Shown: piece after piece, positions 20,180 through 31,757 of the stretch | Layout of the letters: the number at the start of each line of letters is the position of its first letter | How positions within the stretch are numbered: position 1 is the first letter of the stretch | Assembly: GCA_021186555.1 (NCBI GenBank) | Contig: JAJKFL010000007.1 | Span: 27,578,677-27,642,676, forward strand | Source of the DNA: Reticulitermes speratus | Lineage: Eukaryota; Arthropoda; Insecta; Blattodea; Rhinotermitidae | DNA length: 64,000 nt | Direction: 5' to 3' | Made by a program: the position numbers and the translations under genes | The notes under the pieces: generated by a model | Seen by the model: the letters and a program-made list of their open reading frames with translations, nothing else | The model's database searches: none | What the model was told of the DNA's origin: nothing

Positions 20180-20400
20180 TGGAAGCCCGGCGTTCATTTC
20201 TCGTAGACGACAAAACGTTATCTTGACCACCACGTATGTGCCTCTTCTGGGTCTACTTGTCCTGTTTAATGGGTACCGGAGATTCTAATAGGAAGTAAAG
20301 CAGCCGGAGCGCGAAATATATTCCTCACCTCCATCTCATACCGATATCTGGAATACATACTTCACCTTCACTCTCTTCATATGCTTTCGATGCTCGGTTC
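20180..20400 (+). mobile_element. SINE-A, strongly diverged
   Basis: CTGTTTAATGGGTACCGGAG, AAAGCAGCCGGAGCGCGAAA and TCCTCACCTCCATCTCATAC follow the order of the SINE-A body. With the preceding copy it forms a tail-to-tail-like opposed pair, but they are separate insertions of different age. Confidence 0.5.
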
Positions 20401-20484
20401 CTATGCATTGGCATAAATCTATCTTTGGAATTTGAGATTTCCCTGACCTGAATATTTATAGTGTAGTTTTATGGATTATGATTC

Positions 20485-20625
20485 TGTATAGTCTGGTAGG
20501 TATGTTGCAACGTCTCGAAGGAACACGCTGTTTCCCTCTTCAGGGTGACTTATATTCTGAAAGTGGTTCCTCTGAAACGTCGGTACTTCCTACGAGATCA
20601 CATGACATCATGACACAAGACAACT
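20485..20625. mobile_element. FB2 fold-back relic
   Basis: The minus-strand half is CCCTGAAGAGGGAAACAGCG...TCGAGACGTTGC. The plus-strand half is TGGTTCCTCTGAAACGTCGG followed by TACTTCCTACGAGATCACAT. The core is intact only on the minus strand, and GAAA is mutated to GAGA there. Confidence 0.55.
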
Positions 20626-20846
20626 CTACGAAATTTAGCTTTCTCTTAATGTAAATTGGTACCATGTACCAAAATACTTCGTTCATTAAATTAACACTTC
20701 AGTAACATTGGTTTTTAAAATTCGAGTGCCTAGAACAGAAGGGGGTTTAATTTATAGTTCTCTTAAATGCATTCTCCGCCGTACGGTGAACCAAGGCCGG
20801 CAGGATGTGAAGAATTGAGGGTCTGTACAATGCACCGAGGACGGCA

Positions 20847-21940
20847 TTGAAGGGTTGATGGGTACGGGCTGTCCGATAGGTGTGTGATGTACAGCGTTGA
20901 TAGGTACATGCTGTCCGATCGGTGTGTGATCTGCAGCGTTGATAGGTACGTACTCTCCGATCGGTGTGTGATCTGCAGCGTTGATAGGTACGTACTCTCC
21001 GATCGGTGTGTGATCTGTAGCGTTGATAGGTACGTGCTCTCCGATCGGTGTGTGATCTGCAGCGTTGATAGGTACGTGCTATCCGATGGGCGTGTGATCT
21101 GCAGCGTTGATAGGTACGTGCTATCCGATCGGCGTGTGATCTGCAGCGTTGATAGGTACGTGCTATCCGATCGGCGTGTGATCTGCAGCGTTGATAGGTA
21201 CGAGCTGTCCGATCGGTGTGTGATATGCAGCGTTGATAGGTACGTGCTCTCCGATCGGTGAGTGATCTGCAGTGTTGATAGGTACGGGCTGTCCGATCGG
21301 TGTGGCATCTGCAGCGTTGATAGGTACGTGTTGTCCTATCGGTGTGTGATCTGCAGCATTGATAGGTACGGGCTGTCCGATCGGTGTGTGATCTGCAGCG
21401 TTGATAGGTACATGCTGTCCGATCGGTGTGTGATCTGCAGCGTTGATAGGTACGTCTGTCCGATCGGTGTGTGATCTGCAGCGTTGATAGGTACGTGCTA
21501 TCCGATCGGCGTGTGATCTGCAGCGTTGATAGGTACGGCTGTCCGATCGGTGTGTGATATGCAGCGTTGATGTACGTGCTCTCCGATCGTGAGTGATCTG
21601 CAGTGTTGATAGGTACGGGCTGTCCGATCGGTGTGGCATCTGCAGCGTTGATAGGTACGTGTTGTCCTATCGGTGTGTGATCTGCAGCATTGATAGGTAC
21701 GGGCTGTCCGATCGGTGTGTGATCTGCAGCGTTGATAGGTACATGCTGTCCGATCGGTGTGTGATCTGCAGCGTTGATAGGTACGTCTGTCCGATCGGTG
21801 TGTGATCTGCAGCGTTGATAGGTACGTGCTGTCCGATCGGTGTGTGATCTGCAGCGTTGATAGGTACGGGCTGTCCGATCGGTGTATGATCTGCAGCGTT
21901 GATAGGTACGTGCTGTCCGATCGGTGTGTGATCTGCAGCG
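20847..21940 (+). repeat. 42-bp minisatellite, about 26 copies
   Basis: The unit is GTCCGATCGGTGTGTGATCT then GCAGCGTTGATAGGTACGTG, with PstI-like CTGCAG in nearly every unit. Point variants (ACATG, ACGGG, TACTC) mark unit types. A block beginning at 21262 recurs at 21593 (offset 331 bp) with the same variant order, so there is a higher-order duplication. Length is divisible by three, so frames stay open on both strands; I do not read this as coding. Confidence 0.95.
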
Positions 21941-22117
21941 AGTGAAGGGACTGTCGCCATGTCCGAACGGTCTGTGGTGAGCGCAGAGCCTTCTGTTGGA
22001 GTGTTACAATTTGGAGCGTGAGACAGACTTTTTGTTTGCATTCAGCTTTTGGCTTTAGTGCTCGACCTTTACCTCTATGCCTGTATATTCCTTTATAGCA
22101 TGTCGTTTAAATCAGAA

Positions 22118-22592
22118 GACAGGCAATGTACGTGTAACGTAACATTGAGGCGCGTTCGTGTAACCATTGTTAACGTGGAAAAACAATAAGTATTACATAC
22201 TGTGAGTGTGTATATCTGTAGCCTTAGTTATCCAGCATGCATCGTATTATACTGTCATCTTTGGTCCCCCCGGCTGTACCATATTTTTCCGTATTATCTT
22301 ATAAACGGCAGGATTATCAGAAAAATCTTACAGAATGTAAAATGTGTTTTGATTTTCCCTAAACTATTATCTGAAATATTTCTCGTTCTAAGAAGAATTC
22401 AGCGAGATATTACCATAAATGTACATAGGTCTTCATGCAAAGTACCCGTCATTCTTCTCCGAGTTTAATCAAGCTTGGATTCTCTTGACATATTTTCGAA
22501 AAATACTGAAATACCAAATTTTATGAAAATCGGTCCAGACGGAGCCGAGTTTGTTGCATGCGGACACAGACAGACCTGACATGACGAAGCTA
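22118..22592 (+). repeat. R1 interspersed repeat
   Basis: GACAGGCAATGTACGTGTAA, GAGGCGCGTTCGTGTAACCA, GCCTTAGTTATCCAGCATGC and the 3' GACATGACGAAGCTAAAA match R1. The terminal hairpin is lost. Confidence 0.75.
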
Positions 22593-23306
22593 AAAAGGAT
22601 ACTTTGTTTTTACCTTTAGCCTGTGTTTCCTGCTGGTTATCAGACACGACATGTTCGTGCGAGTGTTTTTGAGATACGTGTTGAAAAAGTAACTAAAACT
22701 TTTAAGTTGTGTTTAAGTTGAATAATTATCTGGCGTAATGTTACAAAAGTTTACTTTCGGCTAAACCGAGACCTGTTAGCTACGTTTCGCCGATGTCTAT
22801 AGCCTATTAGCAAGCCTGTTTGAAATTCTGTTTCAGCCACTGACGACTCGAACATAAGTGAAATACATTACCATATATATCCTTGCGACGAAGTATTCCT
22901 ACTGCCACCTTCCAACATCGTTATAAAAGACGGTAGTTTGGAAATGCCTTTTGATCAAATATGCAGAAGGCACTGTCATATACGCATAATAGGAAATACT
23001 TACTGTGGAAGTTCCGTGTATGTTGACAGTCCTCAGAGGAGTGGAGGGTGTGTTGTATGGCTGATATGATGCTGACATGCATTGTTGGGCATCAGCATGG
23101 TTAACTGGAATTGTGGACACACATTTAACTTGAGAGGGGTTTGGTAGAAGGGTGTAAATGAATGGTGGTAAGCCATACAACGCCTCTACGCCCAATCATC
23201 ACCACATTACACATTATAATAACAGCTGATATCAAAATACATGCAAATTACTCCGTGTAACCTCGTTGCTTCTGTGTATTATAACTACGTCTTTTTAATA
23301 TTATAC
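22593..23306. other. No recognisable feature
   Basis: CTACGTTTCGCCGATGTCTA at about 22780 faintly recalls an FB2 end but lacks a core. Nothing else is recognised. Confidence 0.45.
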
Positions 23307-23315
23307 GAACCATCT

Positions 23316-23435
23316 CACTTAAAAAACCCCCTGATGATGGCAATATAATTGCCGAAATGCGTATTGGGGCACTCTTTCAATAAAGAAAACAGTGACAAAC
23401 TTGTCTTGGTGCATTTGTTGGTAGAAATAATCAAT
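23316..23435 (+). mobile_element. Penelope-like element copy (PLE-e), 9-bp target duplication
   Basis: GAACCATCT flanks it at 23307-23315 and 23436-23444. It starts a few bases before the hammerhead and runs through AATAAAGAAAACAGTGACAA and GTGCATTTGTTGGTAGAAAT, the leader seen again at 61669-61858. It has no inverted arm, making this the only simple forward head in the window. Confidence 0.8.
23327..23369 (+). ncRNA. Hammerhead ribozyme, intact-looking
   Basis: CCCC (23327-23330), CTGATGA (23331-23337), stem II GGCAA-TATAA-TTGCC, GAAA (23354-23357), then stem III ATGCGTAT (palindromic with G-U pairs), cleavage U, GGGG (23366-23369). Stem I CCCC/GGGG is perfect. Every conserved residue is present. 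Confidence 0.83.
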
Positions 23436-23941
23436 GAACCATCTTGTTTAGACTGGTAGTTAACTTCCTGTCTCTGTGTATATTCCGGGGATATATAACT
23501 TGACATATGCCCTAATAATTAACTCAAATATGAGTCTTCTTCTGAAGAGATGTAGATATGATTAAACAACTTATTATGGTAATAATGTTGTGTTTATTAC
23601 TGTACTTAATCGGGGATATTTATTTCATTTAAGGCAAACAAGCGTCATTATTTTAATGTTGTGTATAATAAATACTGTCAAGAAACTATTAATTTGTAAA
23701 TTTCAAAAGCTACTTCAAAATGTTTGAGGAAATTCAAAGTAGCCCATAATTTAAAATAGTATTTATTGAGGGACTTGGTCGGAGAGACACACAATTTTAT
23801 GATGCTGTGAATTTAAACATGTTTCAACGTTACGTATGTAGGAAGTTATGTTATAGAGTAACGTAATGCGATTTAAAGCAGAGGTGTTTTGTTTTGGAGT
23901 TGGTTTTATTTAGTGCTCTTCTTTCCGTAGTTCGTGAAGAC

Positions 23942-24632
23942 GAAGACAGGCAGTTAACATGTAACGAATTATTGTAGCGTGTTTACATAAGCATTGTTGC
24001 CTTGGAAAGGAAACATTCGGAAATTATACTCTAGACGACCTGAACACTTTATACAAAACCTACAAACATAAACGACCGCAACATATCCTGCTGTAACCAG
24101 CTCACCATAAGGCATAGAGTTTTTTAGTCTTTTTTTCACTATGTTATTTATATTTCCCTATCTTTAACTTTTGTTTCAGGCACTCCTAGTTAGCTAAATT
24201 GGTTATAGGAACAGTTTTGTGATTTTTCTTTGTATACTGTAAACACTGCCAATATCATCTTTGAGATAAAATATTAAAAAAAGGAAACAGTGCATTTCTC
24301 ATGTATTGTTGAGCTACATGTGTCACTGTCAACAATATATTATTGACAGCGGGGCCATGGAAACGAATCAGTGTCTTATCTTTGTAAGTTGAGCTATATA
24401 TATATGTCGCTGTAAACAGTACAAATGTTCTTAGGTGTTCTGTCAGTGCCGAAATTTTTAACGATTTAAAATATTTGTATTTTGTCGACACTTTTTTCGT
24501 AAAAGTCTCCAATGTCAAATTTTATCAAATTTGTCCAGTAGCAGATAGTTGAATGCATGCGGTCAGGCGGGGGGGCGGACGTGAGGAAGCTAATGGCCGC
24601 TTTTCGCGACGTCTGCGAACCGCCTGAGAAAT
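23942..24632 (+). repeat. R1 repeat, diverged
   Basis: The 5' GACAGGCAGTTAACATGTAA and CATTGTTGCCTTGGAAAGG, and the 3' GGAAGCTAATGGCCGCTTTT with CGCGACGTCTGCGAACCGCC, resemble R1 ends. The interior is longer and poorly matched, so it may be two fragments. Confidence 0.5.
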
Positions 24633-26139
24633 GATTGTTATACCTTCATGACCTTGCCTCCGTACGCGTGTTGCCCCGCTAATATATTCTATGCGGTGAC
24701 AGTTGTCGCTTAGAGTTTATGTAAAACACAGGTTACGTTACATCAGACAACAGCAACAAAAGGCGTCATATTGTGCAATTTTGCTGGTATTGTCCTATGT
24801 AATTATCAATTATGCACTCAAATGAATAACATAAAACAGGTTAAATTACTTTATTTGGAATCAAAATTAATTTTGTTGTTCATTCAGCTACTTTACATTT
24901 GTTAGGTTTTTAGGTTTTGTTCAGTCCAGTTCGGTTACGTTGGACGAGGTTCCGTTCGGTTACACAAAGTTAGGCTACTGTCAGTTAAATAACATGTAAC
25001 ACTTTTAGGGTTTGTATTTATATTATAAGGAACGCCATTGCTATTCTACACTATTTACATGTTAAGAGATTTTCAAAAGATTTGTTTCATACAGATTATA
25101 ATGATTTTTAATCCCTTTGTTGCATTTCACTTAGTTTTGTTTATGTTTACTTCTAAACAATTTTCTTTACCAGCTCTGTGAGAAAGCGTTCTTTATTACT
25201 TTTGGGCTTTATAATGTGATGCCACGTATTAACACCATTGTTTTATTTTGTTCGTCTCAAATATTAGCCCAATTTTGATATTATATTTTCTAATTTGTGT
25301 ACCGACTTCTGTAATAAAACTATTTCTGATTCTTCCATTACTTGCTGATGTCCAAAAATGAGGGGTTTGGGGTTTTCTGTACATGTGTAGACACGTGTAA
25401 CGTACCTAAGTAATGCATTTACACATACAGTGGCGTAGTGATACTAAGTTCTCTTTACTTATGTACGAAGACGGTAAAATAAAAATTTACTAGGTACAGA
25501 GTGCCATACTTTTGTGTATTTAGATTGCAGCTTATGATACAGGTGCAAAAAACTACCCATATCCATCACTGGGGTAAATGCTGCAACCAAGCACTCTCAT
25601 TCCTTGTAAGTTATGCAGCCCAAGTTACACGATTCGGTAGGGGCACATCCGCTTAGTCAAGTAGGCGAGAGAGATGGAGGCTTGCTTCATGAATGATTCA
25701 GATCCGTGTGTTGCGGGTCGCCGGATACCTCAGGATGAGGTCAAGACCAACAACCATACTCCGCCTTGTTTACACCGGCCACAGCCAGGATGCACTACAA
25801 AGTGCCTGAATTTGTTTAACAACTTTTCGTTACGAACTTCGTGCACTGTCTCCCTGTTGACTGTTGGTTAGTCAACTATGTGTTAATTCATGTTTAGCAG
25901 TTAGGAAACTCCGCTTCAAAATTAGTGGCTCCGATTTTCGATTTAAAATCATGAAGAAAATTTACATCCGTGTGGAAAACTTACTGTAAAATAGCACAGC
26001 AAATTATGCACCACTATGGCACAACACGTATTTCTGTCTTAGACAGGGTTTCGTTCAAAACAAATGTCTGTAGGGGAAAACAATATAAAAAATTATGAGA
26101 TTCCGTATCGGGTCATTGGTTTTTTTCATTGACATAATC
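24633..26139. other. No recognisable feature
   Basis: About 1.5 kb of AT-rich sequence with no supported gene, repeat or RNA. Confidence 0.5.
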
Positions 26140-26345
26140 TTTTCGGTCGCACTATGGCTCTGGGGTCGACTCACCCTCTGACAGAAATGAGTACCAGCAA
26201 TATTTCCTGGAGGGTAAAGGCGGCCGTTCCGTATGGCAGACAATCCTTACCACCGTCATGTGCTAACTGTCTTGAAATCTAGGAACCTCAACCTCCTGGA
26301 ACCCTCAGGGCCTGTCCAGGCCTGTACGGGTATTGCTTTACCTTT
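26140..26345 (+). mobile_element. SINE-D copy
   Basis: TGGGGTCGACTCACCCTCTG, ACAGAAATGAGTACCAGCAA, TATTTCCTGGAGGGTAAAGG and CCTCAACCTCCTGGAACCCT match the element at 36145-36335 in the opposite orientation. The end is TTGCTTTACCTTTGCTTACG. I see no clear tRNA head; the 5' part may be truncated. Confidence 0.7.
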
Positions 26346-26884
26346 GCTTACGTTTTTATGCCTGTGTTTAATGACGGATTTATGGAAGTGCCGAAACATG
26401 TAGCAGATTTTTGACAATCTAAGGTATTGTCTGAAAATATAGTTGTGACTGACGGTCCATCTGTTTATCTCTTGGTGCATCACAACTCGATGCCTCACCC
26501 TAAGATATAAGTTGAGTTCAGAAATCCACATATATTTGTTTAGAACCTTCCCACCGTTGTGAATTAGACTTAGTTATTATACCTGTAGTGGCTGCTGCCT
26601 TCCAGACGAGGCAGACTGCCATATGTAAGTTTTAATTGCGATACCCGATACTTTGCGAAATTTACAACCCCTTGTTTCACTATAGAAACAGCAGTTCCGC
26701 TTCTTATTCCTTATTGTGAAGGATTAGGGGTCAAGTCATTTGTATTCCAAAATTCTCCTCAGCTAGTGCGAGGTTCCTTCACATCACATCCGGTTTCTTA
26801 ACTCCAGCATTGTCACTTACATCACTTAGTCATCACAGCACATTCCTTCTTGCAGACATTTCGTTTCGCGTCCTGCTTTAGTGA
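26346..26884. other. No recognisable feature
   Basis: Unique-looking sequence between two SINEs. Confidence 0.5.
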
Positions 26885-27185
26885 TCCTCGTAAAGGAGGT
26901 AAAGTTGTCTCTATACACGCCATGAAGGCGTGAAGGGGAGGCGAGATATGGCTCCACTTATTCTTTACCTCGGCACTAGATGGAGGTGAGTGGTCAGCCT
27001 CACGCAATGTCCGTTTTACCTTCGAAGCAGGAGCCCCCAGTACCCGTGGAATAGGAGACTGGGTGGGCCCCAGAGCTGGTCCGGACGTTTCTGAGAGGAG
27101 ATAAATCTCTTGTTGCCCCTACCGGGATTCGAACCCCGGATCGTCAGCCAACAGTCGAAGTTACTGTACAGAATACTCTGTCCAC
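26885..27185 (-). mobile_element. SINE-A, near full length
   Basis: From the 3' side (GGTAAAGTTGTCTCTATACA) through CTCGGCACTAGATGGAGGTG and GGAGACTGGGTGGGCCCCAG to box B complement GGGATTCGAACCCCGGATCG and a tRNA-like head. Confidence 0.82.
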
Positions 27186-27297
27186 GTGTCTTCCGCCGTC
27201 ATTAGTGGATCAGTCTAGTTAGTGATCCTCTTGGACTTAAAGGTAGAAAACGGAAAATTACGTAAGGGCTAAGCATTCCGTACTGACTAATTCGTTT

Positions 27298-27720
27298 TTA
27301 GGCGCGTTCGCGTAGTCGCGAAAAGTGTCCATTAGCTTCATTATGTCCGGCCTTCTGTCCTCATGTATCAGCGCGGCTCCCACAGGACGGATTTATATGA
27401 AATTTGATATTCGTGACTTTTATGAAACCGCCGAGGAAGTCCAAATTTGGTTAAAATCAGACAAACATATCGGGCACTGTACATGAAGACCTAGGTAGGT
27501 TTATATTGTTAACAGCAGTATGAAATATTGTGTAGCTTGACAACAGTGCAAAAGGAACCCATTGTTGCGTTTTCATGGCAAGACGAAACGATTTTGTATT
27601 GTTGGAAGCTACATGTAGTTCAAAAACAATGCGAAGGGAACGCATTGTTGCGTTTCCACAGCAACAATGGTTACACATACGTGTCCCAATGTTACGTTAT
27701 ACGTACATTGCGTGTCTTGT
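27298..27720 (-). repeat. R1 repeat, reverse copy
   Basis: Starts with the R1 3' hairpin region TAGGCGCGTTCGCGTAGTCG, CGAAAAGTGTCCATTAGCTT, and ends with the complement of the 5' signature (CCAATGTTACGTTATACGTA). Internal length is shorter than the full copy at 10700-11220. Confidence 0.7.
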
Positions 27721-27834
27721 TATATGTCAACTCTATAGGTTACGTACTACTGAATAAATAAGATTATTGTCATGAATGAACACTAGATATATCGACGGGA
27801 AGTGCCATAACCTGAAAATTTATCAGCTGTTCTT

Positions 27835-28150
27835 AAGGTGAATAAACGGATGAAGATAAGATGGACGGGACATGTAGCATGCGTGGAAGGCGTGAGAAAT
27901 GAAGACATTTGGAGGTAAAATTAGAAATATAAATATACCGTGCAATTTCTTTACTTAGCAGGGATTAATATTCAATTGTTCGCCATAAAATAGAGCGTAT
28001 GTGGAATGGATTAATCTGGCTTAGGGTAGGATTCAGTGATAGACTGTTGTGAAACTAGGTAATGTAGCTTCGGGTTTTATAAAATACATAAAATTTTTGA
28101 CCAGATTGGCGACCCTCAGTATCTCAAGTACAGCTCAATGAAAGATTGAA
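27835..28150 (+). pseudogene. LINE-X decayed fragment
   Basis: AAGATAAGATGGACGGGACA, TGTAGCATGCGTGGAAGGCG (RTGHVACVEG), a gap, then ATGGATTAATCTGGCTTAGG and a degenerate 3' UTR (TTTTATAAAATACATAAAAT). Frameshifts and deletions throughout. Confidence 0.6.
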
Positions 28151-28154
28151 TTGG

Positions 28155-28240
28155 TAAAGGTAAAGGTAAAGGTAAAGGTAAACTTTGCCCTAGAACAGGC
28201 CATAAAGACCCAGAGGGTAGTAGAGGTAAGAGTTTGAAAG
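28155..28240 (-). mobile_element. SINE-A 3' fragment
   Basis: (GGTAAA)n tail, then CTTTGCCCTAGAACAGGCCA and AAGACCCAGAGGGTAGTAGA. It appears directly after the LINE-X 3' end. Confidence 0.65.
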
Positions 28241-28394
28241 GAAACGATGATTCTGGCTTTTGTTTATTTTGTTTATTTGAGAATGCTTTACATTACATGG
28301 TGTCGAACCTTATGATAGTTGTGTATGGTGAACTGAGGAGCGTGTGGGAATTAATGTTGTTGCTTGTTTCAAATATTCTCTTTTGATGTTTGTT

Positions 28395-28640
28395 ATGTCG
28401 AGATATCTCGGCCAATGAAGTGACTAGGTACAGTTTTGACCGCAGATTTCAATTGATGGTATGTTTGCAATGTAAAAACCCTTTCTGAGCCTCATGAAGG
28501 CTCCTAGGAAATTGATACTACAGACAATTTCTTATGGGGTAAAATGATCGCAGCATGAAGATGACACTCACTCCCATCTAGTGGCAAGTTCGTGAACGAG
28601 AGAAAGCTTCTGCTTCCTTGCCATTATTCATGCTGTGCTT
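28395..28640 (+). mobile_element. SINE-A, strongly diverged
   Basis: tRNA-like GAGATATCTCGGCCAATGAA, GACTAGGTACAG, then CTGAGCCTCATGAAGGCTCC and CACTCACTCCCATCTAGTGG in family order. Box B is mutated. Confidence 0.5.
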
Positions 28641-28922
28641 CTTCAAGTATTGGGGTATGCTAACATTTTAAGTCTATACCAGAATATCAGAAATATGGCA
28701 ATATTTAATCACCCATGCTTTACAATTAAATACATTTTTGGTTTTAATATAAAATGTTATTTTAATCTTAATCTTTTGAAACATTGGAATTCGTCTAAAT
28801 AATGTATAAACATTTAGTTCCTGTATTGTGATACACTGAATATTAATTTTAAAGGTCAATCGGCTAATTATGTTTCGGAAAATAATCGCTGTTTATTCAA
28901 AGAATATTGTGAAATATAAATA

Positions 28923-30449
28923 CAGTGTGTGGGCAAAGTGCAGGTGTTTGTATATTGACGCTTACTGGTCGTAATCCTCCAGTGTGTGGGCAAAGTGCAG
29001 GTGTTTGTATGTTGACGCTTACTGTACGTAATCCTCCAGTGTGTGGGCAAAGTGCAGGTGTTTGTATGTTGACGCTTACTGGTCGTAATCCTCCAGTGTG
29101 TGGGCAAAGTGCAGGTGTTTGTATGTTGACGCATACTGTACGTAATCCTCCAGTGTGTGGGCAAAGTGCAGGTGTTTGTATGTTGACGCATACTGTACGT
29201 AATCCTCCAGTGTGTGGGCAAAGTGCAGGTGTTTGTATGTTGACGCATACTGTACGTAATCATCCAGTATGTGGGCGAAGTGCAGGTGTTTGTATGTTGA
29301 CGCATACTGTACGTAATCATCCAGTGTGTGGGCAAAGTGCAGGTGTTTGTATGTTGACGCATACTGTACGTAATCCTCCAGTGTGTGGGCAAAGTGCAGG
29401 TGTTTGTATGTTGACGCTTACTGTACGTAATTCTCCAGTGTGTGGGCAAAGTGCAGGTGTTTGTATGTTGACGCTTACTGGTCGTAATTCTCCAGTGTGT
29501 GGGCAAAGTGCAGGTGTTTGCATGTTGACGCATACTGTACGTAATCATCCAGTATGTGGGCAAAGTGCAGGTGTTTGTATGTTGACGCATACTGTACGTA
29601 ATCATCCAGTTGTGGGCAAAGTGCAGGTGTTTGTATGTTGACGCATACTGTACGTAATCCTCCAGTTGTGGCAAAGTGCAGGTGTTTGTATGTTGACGCT
29701 ACTGTACGTAATTCTCCAGTGTGTGGGCAAAGTGCAGTGTTTGTATGTTGACGCTTACTGTACGTAATCCTCCAGTATGTGGGCAAAGTGCAGGTGTTTG
29801 TATGTTGACGCATACTGTACGTAATCCTCCAGTATTGGGCAAAGTGCAGGTGTTTGTATGTTGACGCATACTGTACGTAATCCTCCAGTGTGTGGGCAAA
29901 GTGCAGTGTTTGTATGTTGACGCTTACTGTACGTAATCCTCCAGTATGTGGGCAAAGTGCAGGTGTTTGTATGTTGACGCATACTGTACGTAATCATCCA
30001 GTATGTGGGCAAAGTGCAGGTGTTTGTATGTTGACGCTTACTGTACGTAATCCTCCAGTTGTGTGGGCAAAGTGCAGGTGTTTGTATGTTGACGCATTAC
30101 TGTCGTAATCCTCCAGTGTGTGGGCAAAGTGCAGGTGTTTGTATGTTGGACGCTTACTGTACGTAATCTTCCATATGTGGGCAAAGTGCAGGTGTTTGTA
30201 TGTTGACGCTTACTGTACGTAATCCTCCGTTATGGGCAAAGTGAGGTGTTTGTATGTTGACGCATACTGTACGTAATCATCCGTATGTGGGCAAAGTGCA
30301 GGTGTTTGTATGTTGACGCATACTGTACGTAATCATCCGTATGTGGGCAAAGTGCAGGTGTTTGTTGTTGACGCTTACTGTACGTAATCATCCAGTATGT
30401 GGGCAAAGTGCAGGTGTTTGTATGTTGACGCTTACTGTACGTAATCCTC
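28923..30449 (+). repeat. 57-bp minisatellite, about 27 copies
   Basis: The unit is CAGTGTGTGGGCAAAGTGCA, GGTGTTTGTATGTTGACGCT, TACTGTACGTAATCCTC. Units to about 29600 are indel-free; later units show many one-base losses or gains (CAGTTGTGGGC, AAGTGAGGTG, CGCATTACTGTCG). The unit is divisible by three, so clean units read open on both strands (VCGQSAGVCMLTLTVRNPP on plus), which I treat as accidental. Confidence 0.95.
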
Positions 30450-30537
30450 ATTACTGTGTCCTAAAGGGTTATGAGTTTGAATGAAACATGAAAATTCTCC
30501 TGAATTCATTGACTTTATGGAATTCTTCCACTGTATG

Positions 30538-30868
30538 TATTAAAATTTTAACACATTACAGTTCGAGGCCAGGATCGGTTCCCGTCTTCAGAATTGCTTC
30601 TTCCAAAACAAATATTATTGCATAATACGAGTAATTATTTACAATGTGATTAAACACGGATTGGGGTCGAATTAATAAATACAATATATTAAGTACTAAA
30701 CATGTCTGATAAACTGTTATTTAATATGTTGTTTTTACTATTTCACTGTATTCCGTGTTTTAGTACATTGTAAATAATAAATATATAGTAAAATTGTTTT
30801 GGAGGACGCAAGCTTAAGACAGGCACCGATCCTGAGTCCGAAACGTTACGTGTTAAATTTTAATACAT
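30538..30868. mobile_element. Fold-back element with hammerhead relic
   Basis: Outer arms 30538-30612 and 30793-30868 pair (GTATTAAAATTTTAACACAT with its complement; CCAGGATCGGTTCC; TTCCAAAACAA). Inner arms (AATTATTTACAATGTGATTA and complement at about 30750-30780) also pair. The minus strand has TTCTGAAGACGGGA (core intact) and TCGAACTGTAA. The plus strand has CTTAAGACAGG and GTCCGAAACGTTACG (GAAA intact, core mutated). Confidence 0.65.
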
Positions 30869-30936
30869 AAGATGGAAAAAGTCCACAGAGTCGGTGAATT
30901 TAGATGTCCAGAACGCTATAGAATAGTATATGTCGA

Positions 30937-31292
30937 CCTCGGTGGACTAGTGGTTAGCGTGCTCGCCACTGGACCAAGGTTCTCGGGTTCGATCCCGACC
31001 GAGGTCGATGGATTTTTAAGAGTGATAAAAATCCGGAGCACCACTTCCTTCGGAGGGGAAGTAAACCGTCAGTCCCATGTCGTAGATGTCGGGCATGAAG
31101 AAGAACCATAGTGTCCGTAAGCTAAATTCAAGCTGCCATTTCTCACCCAAGTCTCCTGACTGCCTGCCAGATGGCTCTGGCAGTCACATCAGGATCGAGT
31201 CGAAAAGCGCGCATGAGCTGGTCCCTCACTGCCGCAAATGCACAAAGACCTCGGAAAGAGGAGGCCCAATTATATTATTATTATTATTATTA
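30937..31292 (+). mobile_element. SINE-C, tRNA-derived
   Basis: The head GACCTCGGTGGACTAGTGGT and TAGCGTGCTCGCCAC has box A, box B GGTTCGATCCCGACCGAGGT and a 7-bp acceptor-like pair GACCTCG/CGAGGTC. The body includes TCGGAGGGGAAGTAAACCGT and CAGATGGCTCTGGCAGTCAC. The tail is (TTA)n at 31270-31292. The anticodon arm does not fold properly, so it is not a functional tRNA gene. Confidence 0.75.
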
Positions 31293-31463
31293 GTTGGCCT
31301 TCGGTTTACTATTCCAAATTGGGATTCGTCGATTAGGTATCAGGACGTCAAATCATTTGACGAAGCCGAGTATGGCTTCTTAGAAAAACTGTTTAACAAC
31401 GCTGAGACAGCAGTAATTTTACGCCCAAGTTCTTAATTCGATCGAGACTTACATGTACAGACG

Positions 31464-31700
31464 ATCCCAGTGGCCGCGCGGTCTAACGCGTGGGTCTGCG
31501 GACCGCTTGCTTGCTTTGATTGCAGGTTCGAACCCCGCCGGAGGCATGGGGTTTTCTTGTCTCTTGTGAGTGTTTTGTGTTGTCAGGTAGAAGTCTCTGC
31601 GTCGGGCCGATCCCATGTCTAGAGGAGTCCTACTATGTGTGTATGTATTTCATTGAGTGTTGTCAGGTGCAACAATAACCCTCTACACCTACAATGAGTA
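31464..31700 (+). mobile_element. SINE-B, diverged subtype
   Basis: GATCCCAGTGGCCGCGCGGT, GTTCGAACCCCGCCGGAGGC, then GTTGTCAGGTAGAAGTCTCT. The last third differs from other SINE-B copies (TGCAACAATAACCCTCTACA), followed by a purine-rich AGAAAG run to about 31757. Confidence 0.75.
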
Positions 31701-31757
31701 GATAGAAAGAGGTCAGACTAAGAAAATGAATGAAGAAAGAAAGAAGAAAGAAAGAAG

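Noticed and set aside
20884..21261. Long open frames on both strands of the 42-bp array, resembling a repeat protein
   Set aside because: The unit is a multiple of three without stops, frames exist on both strands, and indels break them further on. No start context, signal or domain.
22775..22830. Hammerhead-like GCGAAACGTAGC on the minus strand
   Set aside because: No CTGANGA partner and no inverted arm.
28868..29674. 268- and 238-codon overlapping frames in the 57-bp array
   Set aside because: Same reason: frames follow the unit length and vanish at the first indel.
30937..31010. Functional tRNA gene with 7-bp acceptor pairing
   Set aside because: The anticodon arm cannot be formed and the sequence continues as a SINE with a (TTA)n tail.
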